A stretch of DNA of 52,612 nucleotides from UBA1738 sp045658645 (GCA_045658645.1 JAZOVJ010000044.1:1-52612); one strand, 5' to 3'. Shown: positions 1 to 8,820, numbered from the stretch's first letter. Made by a program: numbers and translations. Notes: generated by a model from the sequence alone, not told the origin.

Positions 1-1
1 C

Positions 2-577
2 ACACAGCATATTTCCTGCTACAGCCTGATTTTAGAAGAGGGAACGCCCCTGTATGATGAAAACGAAAAGGGAAATCTTGTTCTTCCTGATGAGGATACC
101 GAGCGTGAAATTTATAAAATTGCCACAGAAGAAATGGAAAAAAACGGGTACTTCCAATACGAAATTTCCAACTTTGCAAAAGCGGGTTACGAGTCGGCGC
201 ATAACAAAAAGTACTGGCGATGCGATGAGTATATCGGCATAGGACTTTCGGCACATTCATATGTTGACGGTGTTCGTTTCTCTAATACAGACGACTTTTC
301 TTCTTATATAAAGGGCAGGTTTTTATCAGGAGAAAGCGAGGCCTTGTCAAAGGAAGATAAAATGAGCGAATTTGTGTTTATGGGGCTTCGGATGACAAAG
401 GGCATCTCAAAAACCGAGTTTAAGGAGAGATTTTCTGAAAATTTGGAAAAAGTTTTTGAAAAACCCTTATTAAAATTTAAAAATATGGGAATGATAGAGG
501 AAAAAGATGACAGAATTTGTCTTACAAAACAGGCAATTTCCGTTTCAAACCAGATTATGTGTGAATTTATCCTGTAA
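2..577 (+). CDS. hemW: Heme chaperone HemW, C-terminal part (5' end outside window)
   Basis: The reading frame is open from the left edge, and about 191 residues are visible. HemW is a radical SAM protein related to oxygen-independent coproporphyrinogen III oxidase (HemN) and delivers heme. The radical SAM cysteines lie outside the window. What remains is the downstream part of the barrel, with HISCYSLILEEGTPL near the start and GYFQYEISNFAK followed by YWRCDEYIGIGLSAHSY, then the C-terminal winged-helix-like region. Both motifs are typical of the HemW/HemN family. Its place directly upstream of hrcA is the usual Firmicutes order, which favours HemW over a true HemN. An ATG at 134 is internal to the gene and not a start. 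Confidence 0.9.
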   Translation, partial: TQHISCYSLILEEGTPLYDENEKGNLVLPDEDTEREIYKIATEEMEKNGYFQYEISNFAKAGYESAHNKKYWRCDEYIGIGLSAHSYVDGVRFSNTDDFSSYIKGRFLSGESEALSKEDKMSEFVFMGLRMTKGISKTEFKERFSENLEKVFEKPLLKFKNMGMIEEKDDRICLTKQAISVSNQIMCEFIL

Positions 578-612
578 ATGTGAATTTTTTGTGAAAAACC
601 TTGTAAAAACCC

Positions 613-641
613 TTGACAAACAAAGGAAATAGAGGTATTAT
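613..641 (+). promoter_or_regulatory. Sigma-A promoter of the hrcA-grpE-dnaK-dnaJ operon
   Basis: A perfect -35 TTGACA (613-618) is separated by 17 bp from a -10 TATTAT (636-641). It lies just upstream of the CIRCE operator, so the transcript should begin within or next to the operator. Confidence 0.85.
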
Positions 642-649
642 TAGTACTG

Positions 650-676
650 TTAGCACTCAAAGGTGATGAGTGCTAA
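650..676 (+). promoter_or_regulatory. CIRCE operator (HrcA binding site) of the dnaK operon
   Basis: The site is a perfect match to the CIRCE consensus: TTAGCACTC (650-658), a 9-nt spacer, then GAGTGCTAA (668-676). HrcA, encoded 30 bp downstream, is the known repressor at this element, so the operon should be autoregulated and heat inducible. Confidence 0.97.
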
Positions 677-705
677 CAGTATTTTAAATTAGGAGGGAGA
701 GAGCG

Positions 706-1755
706 ATGGAGCTTAGCGAAAGAAAACAGAAAATTCTTCAAGCCGTAATTGATGAATATATTGGTACAGCCGAGCCGGTTGGCTCTCGTGCCATTTCAAA
801 AAAGAATGAGCTTGGCTTATCTTCTGCCACCATTCGTAACGAAATGGCGGACCTTGAGGAAATGGGATTTTTAATTCAGCCCCATACTTCAGCGGGCAGA
901 GTCCCTTCTGATGTGGGATACAGATTTTACGTTAATTCACTTATGCGCCGTTACCAGATGAGCGTTGAAGCACTTGAAAAGATGCAGGCCATTATGGCGG
1001 ACAGAGTTAATCAGCTTGAAATGATTATTAAAAAGGCGAGCCTTATGGCATCAACTCTGACCGAATACACAACAGTGGTAACATCGCCAAAGCTTACCAG
1101 TGCAAGAATAAAAAAGATTGAGCTTGTAAGCCTTGGTTTCGGTAACGTTATGATTGTGATTATAACAAGTGCGGGAATTATAAAAAATCAGTCGGTGGAG
1201 CTTGATTTGAATGATGTTGAAGCGTCAAAGCTTTCCGAGGTTTTAAACCGCAGAATAAGCGGACTTACGGCAGAAGAGCTGACTTTGGACAAAATCAAGG
1301 AAATCGGCAAGGAAATTGACGAAAGCTTTGATATTGCACCGAAAGTGATTATCAATATGCTTAACTTTGTATACGAGGCGATTGATTCCCTTGACTATAC
1401 CGAGGTTTATGTAAATAACGCAAAGTCAATTCTTTCGTACCCTGAATTTTCCGATGTTGGAAAGGCAAGAGAAATGCTTGCGTTTTTAGACAACAAGGAT
1501 AACCTTGTTAAACTGCTCGGCAGTGCAAAGGACGGCGTTGATATACGAATTGGTGCGGAAAACGAGTTTGAAGAGCTTGCCAATTCCAGTATGATTACAG
1601 TAAACTACTCTATGAATGATAAGACAATCGGACGAATCGGCGTAATCGGACCAAAGCGAATGAATTATGCAAAGGTTATCGCAAGTCTTGATTGCATATC
1701 AAATCAGGTAGATAAAATACTATATGAACTATACAACAAAGAAGGAGATGTGTAA
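706..1755 (+). CDS. hrcA: Heat-inducible transcription repressor HrcA
   Basis: HrcA binds CIRCE and represses class I heat-shock operons; GroEL is known to assist its folding. The 349-residue length is normal. The N-terminal winged helix is clear (ERKQKILQAVIDEYI, then VGSRAISKK and LSSATIRNEMADLEEMG, with HTSAGRVPSDVGYRFYV). A GAF-like central and dimerisation region follows. The ATG at 706 follows a GGAGGGAGAG ribosome site. It is the first gene of the operon, downstream of hemW, and grpE starts 3 nt after its stop. Its likely targets in the window are the CIRCE sites at 650-676 and 41178-41204. Confidence 0.97.
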   Translation: MELSERKQKILQAVIDEYIGTAEPVGSRAISKKNELGLSSATIRNEMADLEEMGFLIQPHTSAGRVPSDVGYRFYVNSLMRRYQMSVEALEKMQAIMADRVNQLEMIIKKASLMASTLTEYTTVVTSPKLTSARIKKIELVSLGFGNVMIVIITSAGIIKNQSVELDLNDVEASKLSEVLNRRISGLTAEELTLDKIKEIGKEIDESFDIAPKVIINMLNFVYEAIDSLDYTEVYVNNAKSILSYPEFSDVGKAREMLAFLDNKDNLVKLLGSAKDGVDIRIGAENEFEELANSSMITVNYSMNDKTIGRIGVIGPKRMNYAKVIASLDCISNQVDKILYELYNKEGDV

Positions 1756-1758
1756 AAG

Positions 1759-2295
1759 TTGGCAGAGGAAGAAAAGAGCACACTTTCTGAAGAAGTAACT
1801 GAAGAAACCAATGCTGAACCAACTGAAGAAGTTGTCGATGAAAAAGACCCGCTGAAAGAAGCTAACGAAAAGTTAGCCGAGGCTGAGGACAAATATCTTC
1901 GTCTTTATGCGGAGTTTGAGAACTATAAAAAGCGAACTCAAAAAGAAAAAGACGCAAGATATGCAGATGCATGTATTGACAGCGTGGCAGAACTACTGCC
2001 TGTTCTTGATAATCTTGACAGAGCTTTGGCAGTGGAAGTTACATCAGAGGATGCGAAGAGCTTTAAAGAGGGAGTTGAGATGACCAAAAAGCAGATGCTT
2101 GACTCATTAACGAAGCTTGGAGTTACTGAAATTACGGCAGTGGGAGAACAGTTTAACCCAAATCTTCACAACGCTGTAATGCACGTAGACGATGAAACCG
2201 CAGGTGAAAACATTGTGGTTGAGGAGTTTATGAAAGGCTACATCTACAATAACGACCGTGTGGTAAGATATTCAATGGTCAAGGTGGCTAACTGA
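1759..2295 (+). CDS. grpE: Nucleotide exchange factor GrpE
   Basis: GrpE releases ADP from DnaK as part of the DnaK/DnaJ/GrpE folding cycle in the cytoplasm. The protein has 178 residues: an acidic disordered N-terminus (about 1-40), a long helical dimerisation region containing LRLYAEFENYKKRTQKEK, and the C-terminal beta domain ending GYIYNNDRVVRYSMVKV, a family hallmark. The start is a TTG at 1759, placed 11 nt after AAGGAG (1742-1747), because no ATG lies nearby in frame. It is co-transcribed with hrcA and dnaK. Confidence 0.96.
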   Translation: MAEEEKSTLSEEVTEETNAEPTEEVVDEKDPLKEANEKLAEAEDKYLRLYAEFENYKKRTQKEKDARYADACIDSVAELLPVLDNLDRALAVEVTSEDAKSFKEGVEMTKKQMLDSLTKLGVTEITAVGEQFNPNLHNAVMHVDDETAGENIVVEEFMKGYIYNNDRVVRYSMVKVAN

Positions 2296-2327
2296 ATTTA
2301 GAAAATAATTAATTGGAGGAAATAAAA

Positions 2328-4184
2328 ATGGCAAAGATTATAGGTATTGACTTAGGTACAACAAACTCATGTGTTGCAGTTATCGAAGGCGGTAACCCGA
2401 CAGTTATAGCAAACTCAGAGGGTGCAAGAACAACCCCGTCTGTTGTTGCGTTCCAGAAGGACGGCGAAAGAATCGTTGGTCAGGTTGCAAAAAGACAGGC
2501 AGTTACAAACGCTGACAGAACAATTATGTCAATCAAGCGTGAAATGGGTACTAACTTTAAGACAACAATTGACGGTAAGGACTACACACCTCAGGAAATT
2601 TCAGCAATGATTTTGTCAAAGCTGAAGGCTGATGCTGAAAGCTACCTTGGTGAAACAGTATCACAGGCAGTTATAACAGTTCCTGCATACTTCTCTGACT
2701 CACAGCGTCAGGCAACAAAGGACGCAGGCAAAATCGCAGGTCTTGAGGTTCTTAGAATTATAAACGAGCCGACAGCAGCAGCGCTTGCTTACGGAATGAA
2801 CGATTCTGACCAGAAGATTATGGTATATGACCTGGGCGGCGGTACATTTGACGTATCTATCCTTGAAATCGGTGACGGCGTATTTGAAGTTCTTTCAACA
2901 AACGGCGACACACGTCTTGGCGGTGATGACTTCGACCAGAGAATTATTGATTATTTAGCAGCTGAATTCAAGAAAGAAACAGGTATTGACTTAACAGGCG
3001 ACAAGATGGCTATGCAAAGACTGAAAGAAGCCGCAGAAAAGTCAAAGATTGAGCTTTCAGGTATGACAACATCAAACGTAAATCTACCGTTTATAACAGC
3101 TGATGCAACAGGTCCGAAGCACCTTGACATCACACTTACAAAGGCTAAGTTTGACGAATTGACAGCTGACCTTGTAGCAAAGACTATTGTTTGCATCAAG
3201 AATGCAATGAACGATGCAGGTCTTTCAAAGGGCGATATAGATAAGGTACTTTTGGTTGGTGGTTCTTCAAGAATTCCTGCAGTTCAGGAAGCTGTTAAGA
3301 ACGAAATGGGTCAGGAACCTACAAAGGGAATTAACCCTGACGAATGCGTTGCGCTTGGTGCTGCAGTTCAGGCAGGTGTTTTGGCAGGTGACGTTAAAGA
3401 CCTGTTACTTCTTGACGTAACTCCGCTTTCACTTGGTATTGAAACAATGGGCGGTGTGTTCACAAGACTTATCGACAGAAACACAACTATCCCGACAAAG
3501 AAATCACAGATTTTCTCAACTGCTGCAGACGGTCAGACTTCTGTTGAAGTTCACGTTCTACAGGGTGAGAGAGATATGGCGCAGTACAACAAAACTTTGG
3601 GCCGTTTCAGCTTAACAGGTATTGCTCCTGCTCCTCGAGGCGTTCCGCAGATTGAAGTTACTTTCGATATTGACGCAAACGGTATCGTTAAGGTTTCAGC
3701 AAAGGATATGGGAACAGGCAACGAACAGAAGATTACAATTACTGCATCTTCTAATCTTTCTGAAGAAGACATTGAAAAGGCTGTAAAAGAAGCTGAAAAG
3801 TACGCTGAAGAAGATAAGAAGAGAAAAGAAGAAGTTGAAACAAGAAACAACGCTGAGAGTATGGTTTACCAGTGTGAAAAGACTTTAGGCGAAATCGGCG
3901 ACAAGATTGACGCTGCTGACAAAGCATCAATAGAAGCTGAAATTGAAAAGGTTAAGGAAGCACTAAAGGGCACAGATGCAGATGCAATCAAGTCAGCATC
4001 AGAAGCGTTGACTCAAGCCTTCTATAAGGTTTCTGAAAAGATGTATCAGCAGGCAAACCCACAGGGTGCGCAGGGTGCAGGCTTTAATCCTGAAGATTTT
4101 GCAGGTGCGCAAGGCGCAGGTGCACAGCAGGGCGATAACGTTTACGAAGCTGATTACAGAGAAGTAGATGAGGACAACAAATAA
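2328..4184 (+). CDS. dnaK: Molecular chaperone DnaK (Hsp70)
   Basis: DnaK is an ATP-dependent Hsp70 chaperone. The 618 residues begin at the ATG at 2328, which follows GGAGGA (2315-2320); an upstream TTG at 2313 would place the ribosome site inside the gene. The nucleotide-binding domain opens with KIIGIDLGTTNSCVAV and contains NEPTAAALAYG and DLGGGTFDVSILE. The linker DLLLLDVTPLSLGIE leads to the substrate-binding domain and helical lid. The tail is Gly/Ala/Gln rich and ends in the acidic EVDEDNK. The segment after VAKRQAVTN is short, lacking the insert found in Gram-negative DnaK, which fits a Firmicute. Confidence 0.98.
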   Translation: MAKIIGIDLGTTNSCVAVIEGGNPTVIANSEGARTTPSVVAFQKDGERIVGQVAKRQAVTNADRTIMSIKREMGTNFKTTIDGKDYTPQEISAMILSKLKADAESYLGETVSQAVITVPAYFSDSQRQATKDAGKIAGLEVLRIINEPTAAALAYGMNDSDQKIMVYDLGGGTFDVSILEIGDGVFEVLSTNGDTRLGGDDFDQRIIDYLAAEFKKETGIDLTGDKMAMQRLKEAAEKSKIELSGMTTSNVNLPFITADATGPKHLDITLTKAKFDELTADLVAKTIVCIKNAMNDAGLSKGDIDKVLLVGGSSRIPAVQEAVKNEMGQEPTKGINPDECVALGAAVQAGVLAGDVKDLLLLDVTPLSLGIETMGGVFTRLIDRNTTIPTKKSQIFSTAADGQTSVEVHVLQGERDMAQYNKTLGRFSLTGIAPAPRGVPQIEVTFDIDANGIVKVSAKDMGTGNEQKITITASSNLSEEDIEKAVKEAEKYAEEDKKRKEEVETRNNAESMVYQCEKTLGEIGDKIDAADKASIEAEIEKVKEALKGTDADAIKSASEALTQAFYKVSEKMYQQANPQGAQGAGFNPEDFAGAQGAGAQQGDNVYEADYREVDEDNK

Positions 4185-4195
4185 TTTTTAATAAT

Positions 4196-4221
4196 AAGGG
4201 CGGCGGTAACGTTGCCCTTTT
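4196..4221 (+). terminator. Weak hairpin with short T-run between dnaK and dnaJ (possible attenuator)
   Basis: AAGGGC (4196-4201) can pair with GCCCTT (4214-4219) across a 12-nt loop, followed by only a few T. Such a hairpin could process or partly terminate the message, lowering dnaJ relative to dnaK. The structure is weak. Confidence 0.35.
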
Positions 4222-4248
4222 GCCCTACAATTTATGAGGTGAAAATAA

Positions 4249-5400
4249 GTGGCTGATAAAAGAGATTACTACGAGGTGCTGGGCGTTACAAAAGGCGCAT
4301 CAGCAGACGAAATAAAGAAAGCCTACAGAAAAGAGGCTAAGAAATATCACCCTGACCTGCATCCCGGCGATAAGGAGGCAGAAGCTAAGTTCAAGGAAGT
4401 AAACGAGGCTTATGAAGTGCTTTCCGATGGCGATAAAAAGGCACGCTATGACCAGTTCGGTCATGCGGGCGTTGACCCGAACTTCGGTGCAGGCGGTGGC
4501 GGAGCTTACGGCGGTGGGTTCGGCGGTTTTGATGATTTTGGTGATATATTCTCCAACATTTTTGGCGGCGGATTTGGCGGTTTCGGCGGCGGTGGCGCCA
4601 GAAGAAACGGACCAAGACGCGGCGCTGACATAAGAAAGACCATCGAGGTTACTTTCCACGAGGCAGCTTTTGGCTGTAAAAAGAAGATTACTCTTGATAA
4701 GATGGAAAATTGTGACACCTGTCACGGAAGCGGTGCAAAACCGGGAACATCGGCGCAGACTTGCCAAAGATGCGGCGGTTCAGGTCAGGTTGTTACCCAG
4801 ACAAGAACTCCTCTTGGTTATATGCGTTCTACCGGCGTTTGCCCTGAATGCCGGGGTGAAGGAAAGATTATTAAAGAGCCTTGCGTGACCTGTCACGGAA
4901 GCGGTAAGGTCAGGGTTTCAAAGACTATTGAAATTGATATCCCGCAGGGTATCAATGACGGACAGACAATGCAGATTTCGGGCGGCGGTGAGCTGGGAAC
5001 AAAGGGCGGACCGAACGGAGATTTGCTTGTTACAATCAGAATTAAAAAGCACGAAATCTTCCGCCGTGACGATTTTGACGTGTATGTTGAAATGCCGATT
5101 ACCTTTGCACAGGCAGCACTTGGTGCAAGCATAAAGGTGCCGACAATTCACGGCGTTGTTGAATATGACATACCGGAGGAAACCCAGACGGGAAGCGTGT
5201 TCAGACTTCGTGGCAAGGGTATTCCGTATATCCGGGGAAAAGGAAAAGGCGACCAGTACGTAACAGTTGTTGTGGAAACACCGAAGAACCTGACTTCAAA
5301 GCAGAAAGACCTGCTTCGTGAGTTTGACGGAACTATTGAAGAGAAAAACTATAAAAACCGTAAGGGCTTTATAGATATGATGAAGGAAATTTTCAAATAA
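4249..5400 (+). CDS. dnaJ: Molecular chaperone DnaJ (Hsp40)
   Basis: DnaJ stimulates DnaK ATPase activity and delivers clients. This is a type I DnaJ of 383 residues: a J domain with HPD at residues 34-36, a Gly/Phe-rich linker (about 75-125), a zinc domain with four CxxCxGxG repeats (CDTCHGSG, CQRCGGSG, CPECRGEG, CVTCHGSG), and C-terminal substrate domains. The start is GTG at 4249 after ATGAGGTG. It is the last gene of the heat-shock operon, and a strong hairpin follows the stop. The prmA/rsmE genes that often follow dnaJ in Firmicutes are absent here. Confidence 0.97.
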   Translation: MADKRDYYEVLGVTKGASADEIKKAYRKEAKKYHPDLHPGDKEAEAKFKEVNEAYEVLSDGDKKARYDQFGHAGVDPNFGAGGGGAYGGGFGGFDDFGDIFSNIFGGGFGGFGGGGARRNGPRRGADIRKTIEVTFHEAAFGCKKKITLDKMENCDTCHGSGAKPGTSAQTCQRCGGSGQVVTQTRTPLGYMRSTGVCPECRGEGKIIKEPCVTCHGSGKVRVSKTIEIDIPQGINDGQTMQISGGGELGTKGGPNGDLLVTIRIKKHEIFRRDDFDVYVEMPITFAQAALGASIKVPTIHGVVEYDIPEETQTGSVFRLRGKGIPYIRGKGKGDQYVTVVVETPKNLTSKQKDLLREFDGTIEEKNYKNRKGFIDMMKEIFK

Positions 5401-5439
5401 AAAGTAGGGGACGATTTTAGTTCCCTACTTTATTTTTTT
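5401..5439. terminator. Rho-independent terminator after dnaJ, overlapping the end of the convergent gene
   Basis: AAAGTAGGG (5401-5409) pairs with CCCTACTTT (5423-5431), extended by two further pairs, followed on the + strand by a T-rich run to 5439. The stop codon of the minus-strand deacetylase lies inside the hairpin, so the element may serve both convergent units. Confidence 0.88.
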
Positions 5440-6277
5440 GAAAAAATTTTTCCGTTGTAAGCCTGCCGTCACGGTTATACCGCTTTAAAAGATAAAGGCA
5501 ATCGGGGTCGCCCTGGGTTATTACGTTAATGCCCTCGATGCAGGAAAAACTTGAAAGAAAGCCTGTTTTTTTAAGCACTCGCTCGCTTTCTTCGCTAAAA
5601 TTTCCCAATGGATATGCATAGGCGTAAGGAGTAAAAATGCAGTTGGCCATAAAGGCTGACTGCATTTTTTGAGTATCCTCATGGAACAGGGAAATGAAGT
5701 CAAGAGAGCTTTCGCTTTTGACCTTTGCAGTGCCGTATCTCTTGGCGGAGATGTTATGGAGGTTATAGGAATGGCTTGCAAATTCCACTCTGCGCGTTTC
5801 TATAAGCTCTGCTATATCGCTCCACCTTAAGTAGCTGTAGTTGACATTTGTAACATTGGATTGGGTGTATTCATCGGTATAGCTTCCCACTACCGCAAAA
5901 ACCGCACAGGCATCGTGCTTTTCCAATATGGGAAGCACATATTCGTAGTTGTTATACATACCGTCATCAAAGGTGATTAAAACAGGCTTTTCGGGGAGTG
6001 GTTCGCCGTGATAAACATATTTTATCACCTGTTTTAATGACACGGTTTCATAGCCGTTATTCTTAAGGTAAATGATGTCTTCCTCAAACTTTTTCGGGGT
6101 TATAACATATTTGCCTGTTCTTTGCGGGTCTTTCAAAACACTGTGATACATCAAAATCGGCAGGTGAACGGGCTTTTCCTCGGTAAAAACGGGAAGTGTT
6201 TGTAACGAGGATTTACATAGTATAAAAATAATAACCGCCAAACTGACGGACAAAAGAAACAGCATAAGTTTTTTCAT
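5417..6277 (-). CDS. Polysaccharide deacetylase family protein (CE4, membrane-anchored)
   Basis: The protein of 286 residues has an N-terminal signal-anchor helix (about 4-22), so the catalytic domain is likely outside the membrane. The NodB homology domain shows PILMYHSV, the metal/catalytic motif VLITFDDG, the zinc-binding HSYNLH and a later YAYPLGNFSEES. CE4 enzymes remove N-acetyl groups from peptidoglycan or other glycans. The ribosome site is AGGGTGAT just before ATG. It sits downstream of the aldolase terminator, so it needs its own promoter, which I could not identify with confidence. Sporulation-type PdaB-like function is possible but not shown. The substrate is unknown. Confidence 0.85.
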   Translation of the reverse strand: MKKLMLFLLSVSLAVIIFILCKSSLQTLPVFTEEKPVHLPILMYHSVLKDPQRTGKYVITPKKFEEDIIYLKNNGYETVSLKQVIKYVYHGEPLPEKPVLITFDDGMYNNYEYVLPILEKHDACAVFAVVGSYTDEYTQSNVTNVNYSYLRWSDIAELIETRRVEFASHSYNLHNISAKRYGTAKVKSESSLDFISLFHEDTQKMQSAFMANCIFTPYAYAYPLGNFSEESERVLKKTGFLSSFSCIEGINVITQGDPDCLYLLKRYNRDGRLTTEKFFQKNKVGN

Positions 6278-6330
6278 ATAATCACCCTGTTATATGAATA
6301 TGAAGTTCAAAAGGTGAATATAACGGCACA

Positions 6331-6359
6331 AAAAAACCACCAACTTTTGTTGGTGGTTT
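6331..6359 (-). terminator. Rho-independent terminator of the aldolase operon
   Basis: An 11-bp perfect stem, AAACCACCAAC (6334-6344) with GTTGGTGGTTT (6349-6359), has a TTTT loop. Read on the minus strand it ends in a run of T, directly after the fba stop codon. Confidence 0.93.
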
Positions 6360-6371
6360 GATCTATAAAAC

Positions 6372-7235
6372 TTACGCCTTGTTGATTGAACCGAAAAGTT
6401 CCATCTTTTCTTTAACGATAGTCTTGATAGCTTCGCAGCCAGGAGCAAGAAGCTTTCTTGGGTCAAAGCCCTTACCCTGAAGGTCCTTGCCTTCCTCGAT
6501 GTACTTTCTTGTTGCTTCCTGGAAGTATAGCTGACATTCTGTGTTAACGTTGATTTTTGCAACGCCAAGAGAAATAGCCTTCTTAATCATATCAGCAGGG
6601 ATACCTGTACCGCCGTGAAGAACTAATGGAAGGTCACCAATCTGGTCCTTGATTTTAGCAAGAGCGTCAAAGTCAAGACCCTTCCAGTTTTCAGGGTACT
6701 TGCCGTGTATGTTGCCGATACCTGCAGCCAAGAAATCTACGCCAAGGTCAGCAATCATCTTACATTCAGCAGGGTCTGCAACTTCACCTGCACCAACAAC
6801 GCCGCCTTCTTCGCCGCCGATTGAACCTACTTCAGCCTCGATTGAGATGCCCTTTGAATGACAAACATCAACCAATTCCTTTGTTTTTGCGATGTTTTCT
6901 TCGATTGGGTAGTGAGAACCATCGAACATAATTGATGAAAAACCTGCTTCGATACAGCCGTATGCGCCGTCATATGAGCCGTGGTCCAAGTGAAGCGCTA
7001 CAGGAACTGTAATCTTAAGGTCTTCAACCATAGCCTTTACCATAGCTGCAACTGTTTTCATACCGGTCATATATTTTCCGGCACCCTCAGATACACCAAG
7101 GATTACAGGAGAGTTGTTTTCCTGTGCTGTTTGTAGAATGGCTTTTGTCCATTCAAGATTGTTTATGTTAAATTGACCTACTGCGTATTTGCCCTCAACG
7201 GCCTTCTTTAACATCTGGGTTGCTGAAACTAACAT
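6372..7235 (-). CDS. fba: Class II fructose-1,6-bisphosphate aldolase
   Basis: This zinc-dependent glycolytic aldolase cleaves fructose 1,6-bisphosphate to dihydroxyacetone phosphate and glyceraldehyde 3-phosphate. The 287-residue length is typical of the short class II form. Diagnostic segments are VALHLDHGSYD (zinc His and catalytic Asp), SIEAEVGSIGGEEGGV, LVLHGGTGIP (zinc His) and KINVNTECQ (phosphate binding). A strong AAGGAGG precedes the ATG. A related class II enzyme such as tagatose-bisphosphate aldolase cannot be excluded, but the sequence fits Fba best. It is last in a minus-strand unit with the OGG and Cys-rich genes and has its own terminator. Confidence 0.95.
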   Translation of the reverse strand: MLVSATQMLKKAVEGKYAVGQFNINNLEWTKAILQTAQENNSPVILGVSEGAGKYMTGMKTVAAMVKAMVEDLKITVPVALHLDHGSYDGAYGCIEAGFSSIMFDGSHYPIEENIAKTKELVDVCHSKGISIEAEVGSIGGEEGGVVGAGEVADPAECKMIADLGVDFLAAGIGNIHGKYPENWKGLDFDALAKIKDQIGDLPLVLHGGTGIPADMIKKAISLGVAKINVNTECQLYFQEATRKYIEEGKDLQGKGFDPRKLLAPGCEAIKTIVKEKMELFGSINKA

Positions 7236-7267
7236 TTAAGTTTCCTCCTTTATATAAATTATTTTTT

Positions 7268-7864
7268 TTAATCAAGTACAATGGCACTTGTATTTAACAA
7301 AACATCAAGACTTTCCTCGCTTGCGGGAATGTCCTTTATTTTACCGCAATCACGGCATTTTAATGTAATTTTTTCGTTGTCTATCTCGATGGAAATAGCG
7401 TGGCTTCCGCAACTGCAGAACACGTTTTCCTCTTTTGCAATCTCGTTTATCCGCTCCACTATTTCAAAAATCATAGTAAGCTCGCGGGTTACGTCACATT
7501 CCTCCGAAAGCTTAATGAACATCTGTTCCTGTTCTTCAAGCTCTTTTCTGACTGTGTCGTGGTCGCCCAAAAACAGAATACCTATTCCGGTTTCGGGGCA
7601 ATGCAGAAGAAAAAACTTACTTTGCCAGAACGTGATTTTCTTTATGTTGAAAAGGTGCGGCTCCTCGCACATAGGGCAGTTTATAAGTATAGAATATTTA
7701 TCCTTTTTTGGTGTTATTGAAACACATTCTTCTCCGCATTTTGAGTGACATTTAAAAACTGTCGGCTCATTGCCCGAGAAATCGAAAAGGTTTTTATCCC
7801 AAATGGCAATAGCAGAACATCCGGGGCATATATAACCTATAGATTTTTTAAATTCTTTAATCAT
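7268..7864 (-). CDS. Cys-rich zinc-ribbon-like protein of unknown function (CpXC-like)
   Basis: I do not recognise a characterised family with certainty. The 198-residue protein begins IGYICPGCSAIAIWDKN and carries several paired cysteines (CPGC, CHSKCGEEC, CPMC, CSCG, CRDCG) that look like two or more zinc ribbons. A helical middle section (about 95-135) is rich in Glu/Leu/Ile. There is no signal peptide or membrane segment. CpXC-type proteins have similar N-terminal pairs. It lies 3 nt after the glycosylase stop and 32 bp before fba, so it is probably co-transcribed with both. Confidence 0.75.
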   Translation of the reverse strand: MIKEFKKSIGYICPGCSAIAIWDKNLFDFSGNEPTVFKCHSKCGEECVSITPKKDKYSILINCPMCEEPHLFNIKKITFWQSKFFLLHCPETGIGILFLGDHDTVRKELEEQEQMFIKLSEECDVTRELTMIFEIVERINEIAKEENVFCSCGSHAISIEIDNEKITLKCRDCGKIKDIPASEESLDVLLNTSAIVLD

Positions 7865-7867
7865 AAT

Positions 7868-8734
7868 TTAAATTCCAATCTTATTTTCTCTTGCCCAGTA
7901 AAACAGGTATTGCTGTGCAAAACCGCCAAGCTCGCCGAACTTTTCTTTGGCTAATGCCTGAATGGTTTCCTTGTCGGCATCACCGTCAAAATAGCAGTAC
8001 TCCATTATCCTCTGCACCCATACGTCAACAGGGAAGCTTGCGTATTTTTCAAGTGAGAACAACAGTACGCAGTCCGCCACCTTGTTTCCTACGCCCGAAA
8101 GCTTTAAAAGCTCACTTTTAGCATACTCATAACATGAGGATTTTAAACATTTAAGGTCTATCATGCCGCTTGCCACAGCCGAAGCGGCGTTTAAAATGTA
8201 TTTGTCCCGAAACCCTGCCTTAATAACCGCCAAATCGTCAAGACTCAGGCTTGCCAGTTTTTCGGCAGTAGGGAAAGTGTAAAAATCTTTGCCGAGGTAG
8301 GTCACCTTTTCGCCAAAATTAGTGCAAAGACTGTCAATAATTTTCTTAATTCTGGGAATATTATTGCTGGCGGAAATTATAAAGGAAATAAGGCATTCAA
8401 AAGGCTCCTGATTTAAAAGCCTGATTCCTCCGCCAAAGTCTGATGCCTTTTTCATAACAGGGTCAGCGGAAAGGGTACTTTTAATTTCACCATAGTCCCT
8501 GCCCATATCAAAATAACGGCTCCAGACATTGTCCCACATATCGCGGGTGGTGTTATAAAGGGTTACAACGTCACCATTCTGGCTGATTTTAAGGGGTAGC
8601 CCGAAAGCTACGCCGAAATACCCGTCACTGACCGCATCCCAGCGAAAACACTGACCGCAGTCAAAGGTTTCTGAAAGTGAGAAATCACGGACATTTTTCA
8701 GTATTAAATTACCCTGTTCTTCATAAATTTCCAT
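7868..8734 (-). CDS. 8-oxoguanine DNA glycosylase/AP lyase (OGG-type, HhH-GPD superfamily)
   Basis: The enzyme excises 8-oxoguanine (or alkylated bases) and nicks the abasic site. The N-terminal OGG-like domain has FDCGQCFRWD. The HhH-GPD core has SFIISASNNIPRIKKII, the hairpin LSGVGNKVADC with the presumed catalytic Lys, and FPVDVWVQRIM with the catalytic Asp. The frame is open to 8806, but a promoter at 8778-8806 lies inside that extension, so I place the start at the ATG at 8734, giving 288 residues. The ribosome site there (GGGGA) is weak and rather distant. It is the first gene of the operon leading to fba. Confidence 0.9.
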   Translation of the reverse strand: MEIYEEQGNLILKNVRDFSLSETFDCGQCFRWDAVSDGYFGVAFGLPLKISQNGDVVTLYNTTRDMWDNVWSRYFDMGRDYGEIKSTLSADPVMKKASDFGGGIRLLNQEPFECLISFIISASNNIPRIKKIIDSLCTNFGEKVTYLGKDFYTFPTAEKLASLSLDDLAVIKAGFRDKYILNAASAVASGMIDLKCLKSSCYEYAKSELLKLSGVGNKVADCVLLFSLEKYASFPVDVWVQRIMEYCYFDGDADKETIQALAKEKFGELGGFAQQYLFYWARENKIGI

Positions 8735-8777
8735 AGACAAATCAAGTTTTCCCCAAAACAAAAATCCATACGCATCA

Positions 8778-8806
8778 ATTATATCACAAACGGCGGGTAT
8801 TATCAA
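8778..8806 (-). promoter_or_regulatory. Sigma-A promoter of the OGG-aldolase operon
   Basis: On the minus strand, -35 TTGATA (8801-8806) is 17 bp from -10 TATAAT (8778-8783), with an extended TGA before the -10. It decides the downstream start codon for the glycosylase gene. Confidence 0.8.
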
Positions 8807-8820
8807 TATTTTTGCAAAAA

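Noticed and set aside
4300..4767. Long minus-strand frames opposite dnaJ
   Set aside because: Shadows produced by the Gly-rich region of dnaJ; no ribosome site and clear DnaJ domains on the + strand.
6295..6323. SigE-like promoter (TTATATTC-13-CATATTCA, minus strand) for the polysaccharide deacetylase
   Set aside because: Two mismatches in the -10, and the predicted transcript would start at the ribosome site, leaving almost no leader.
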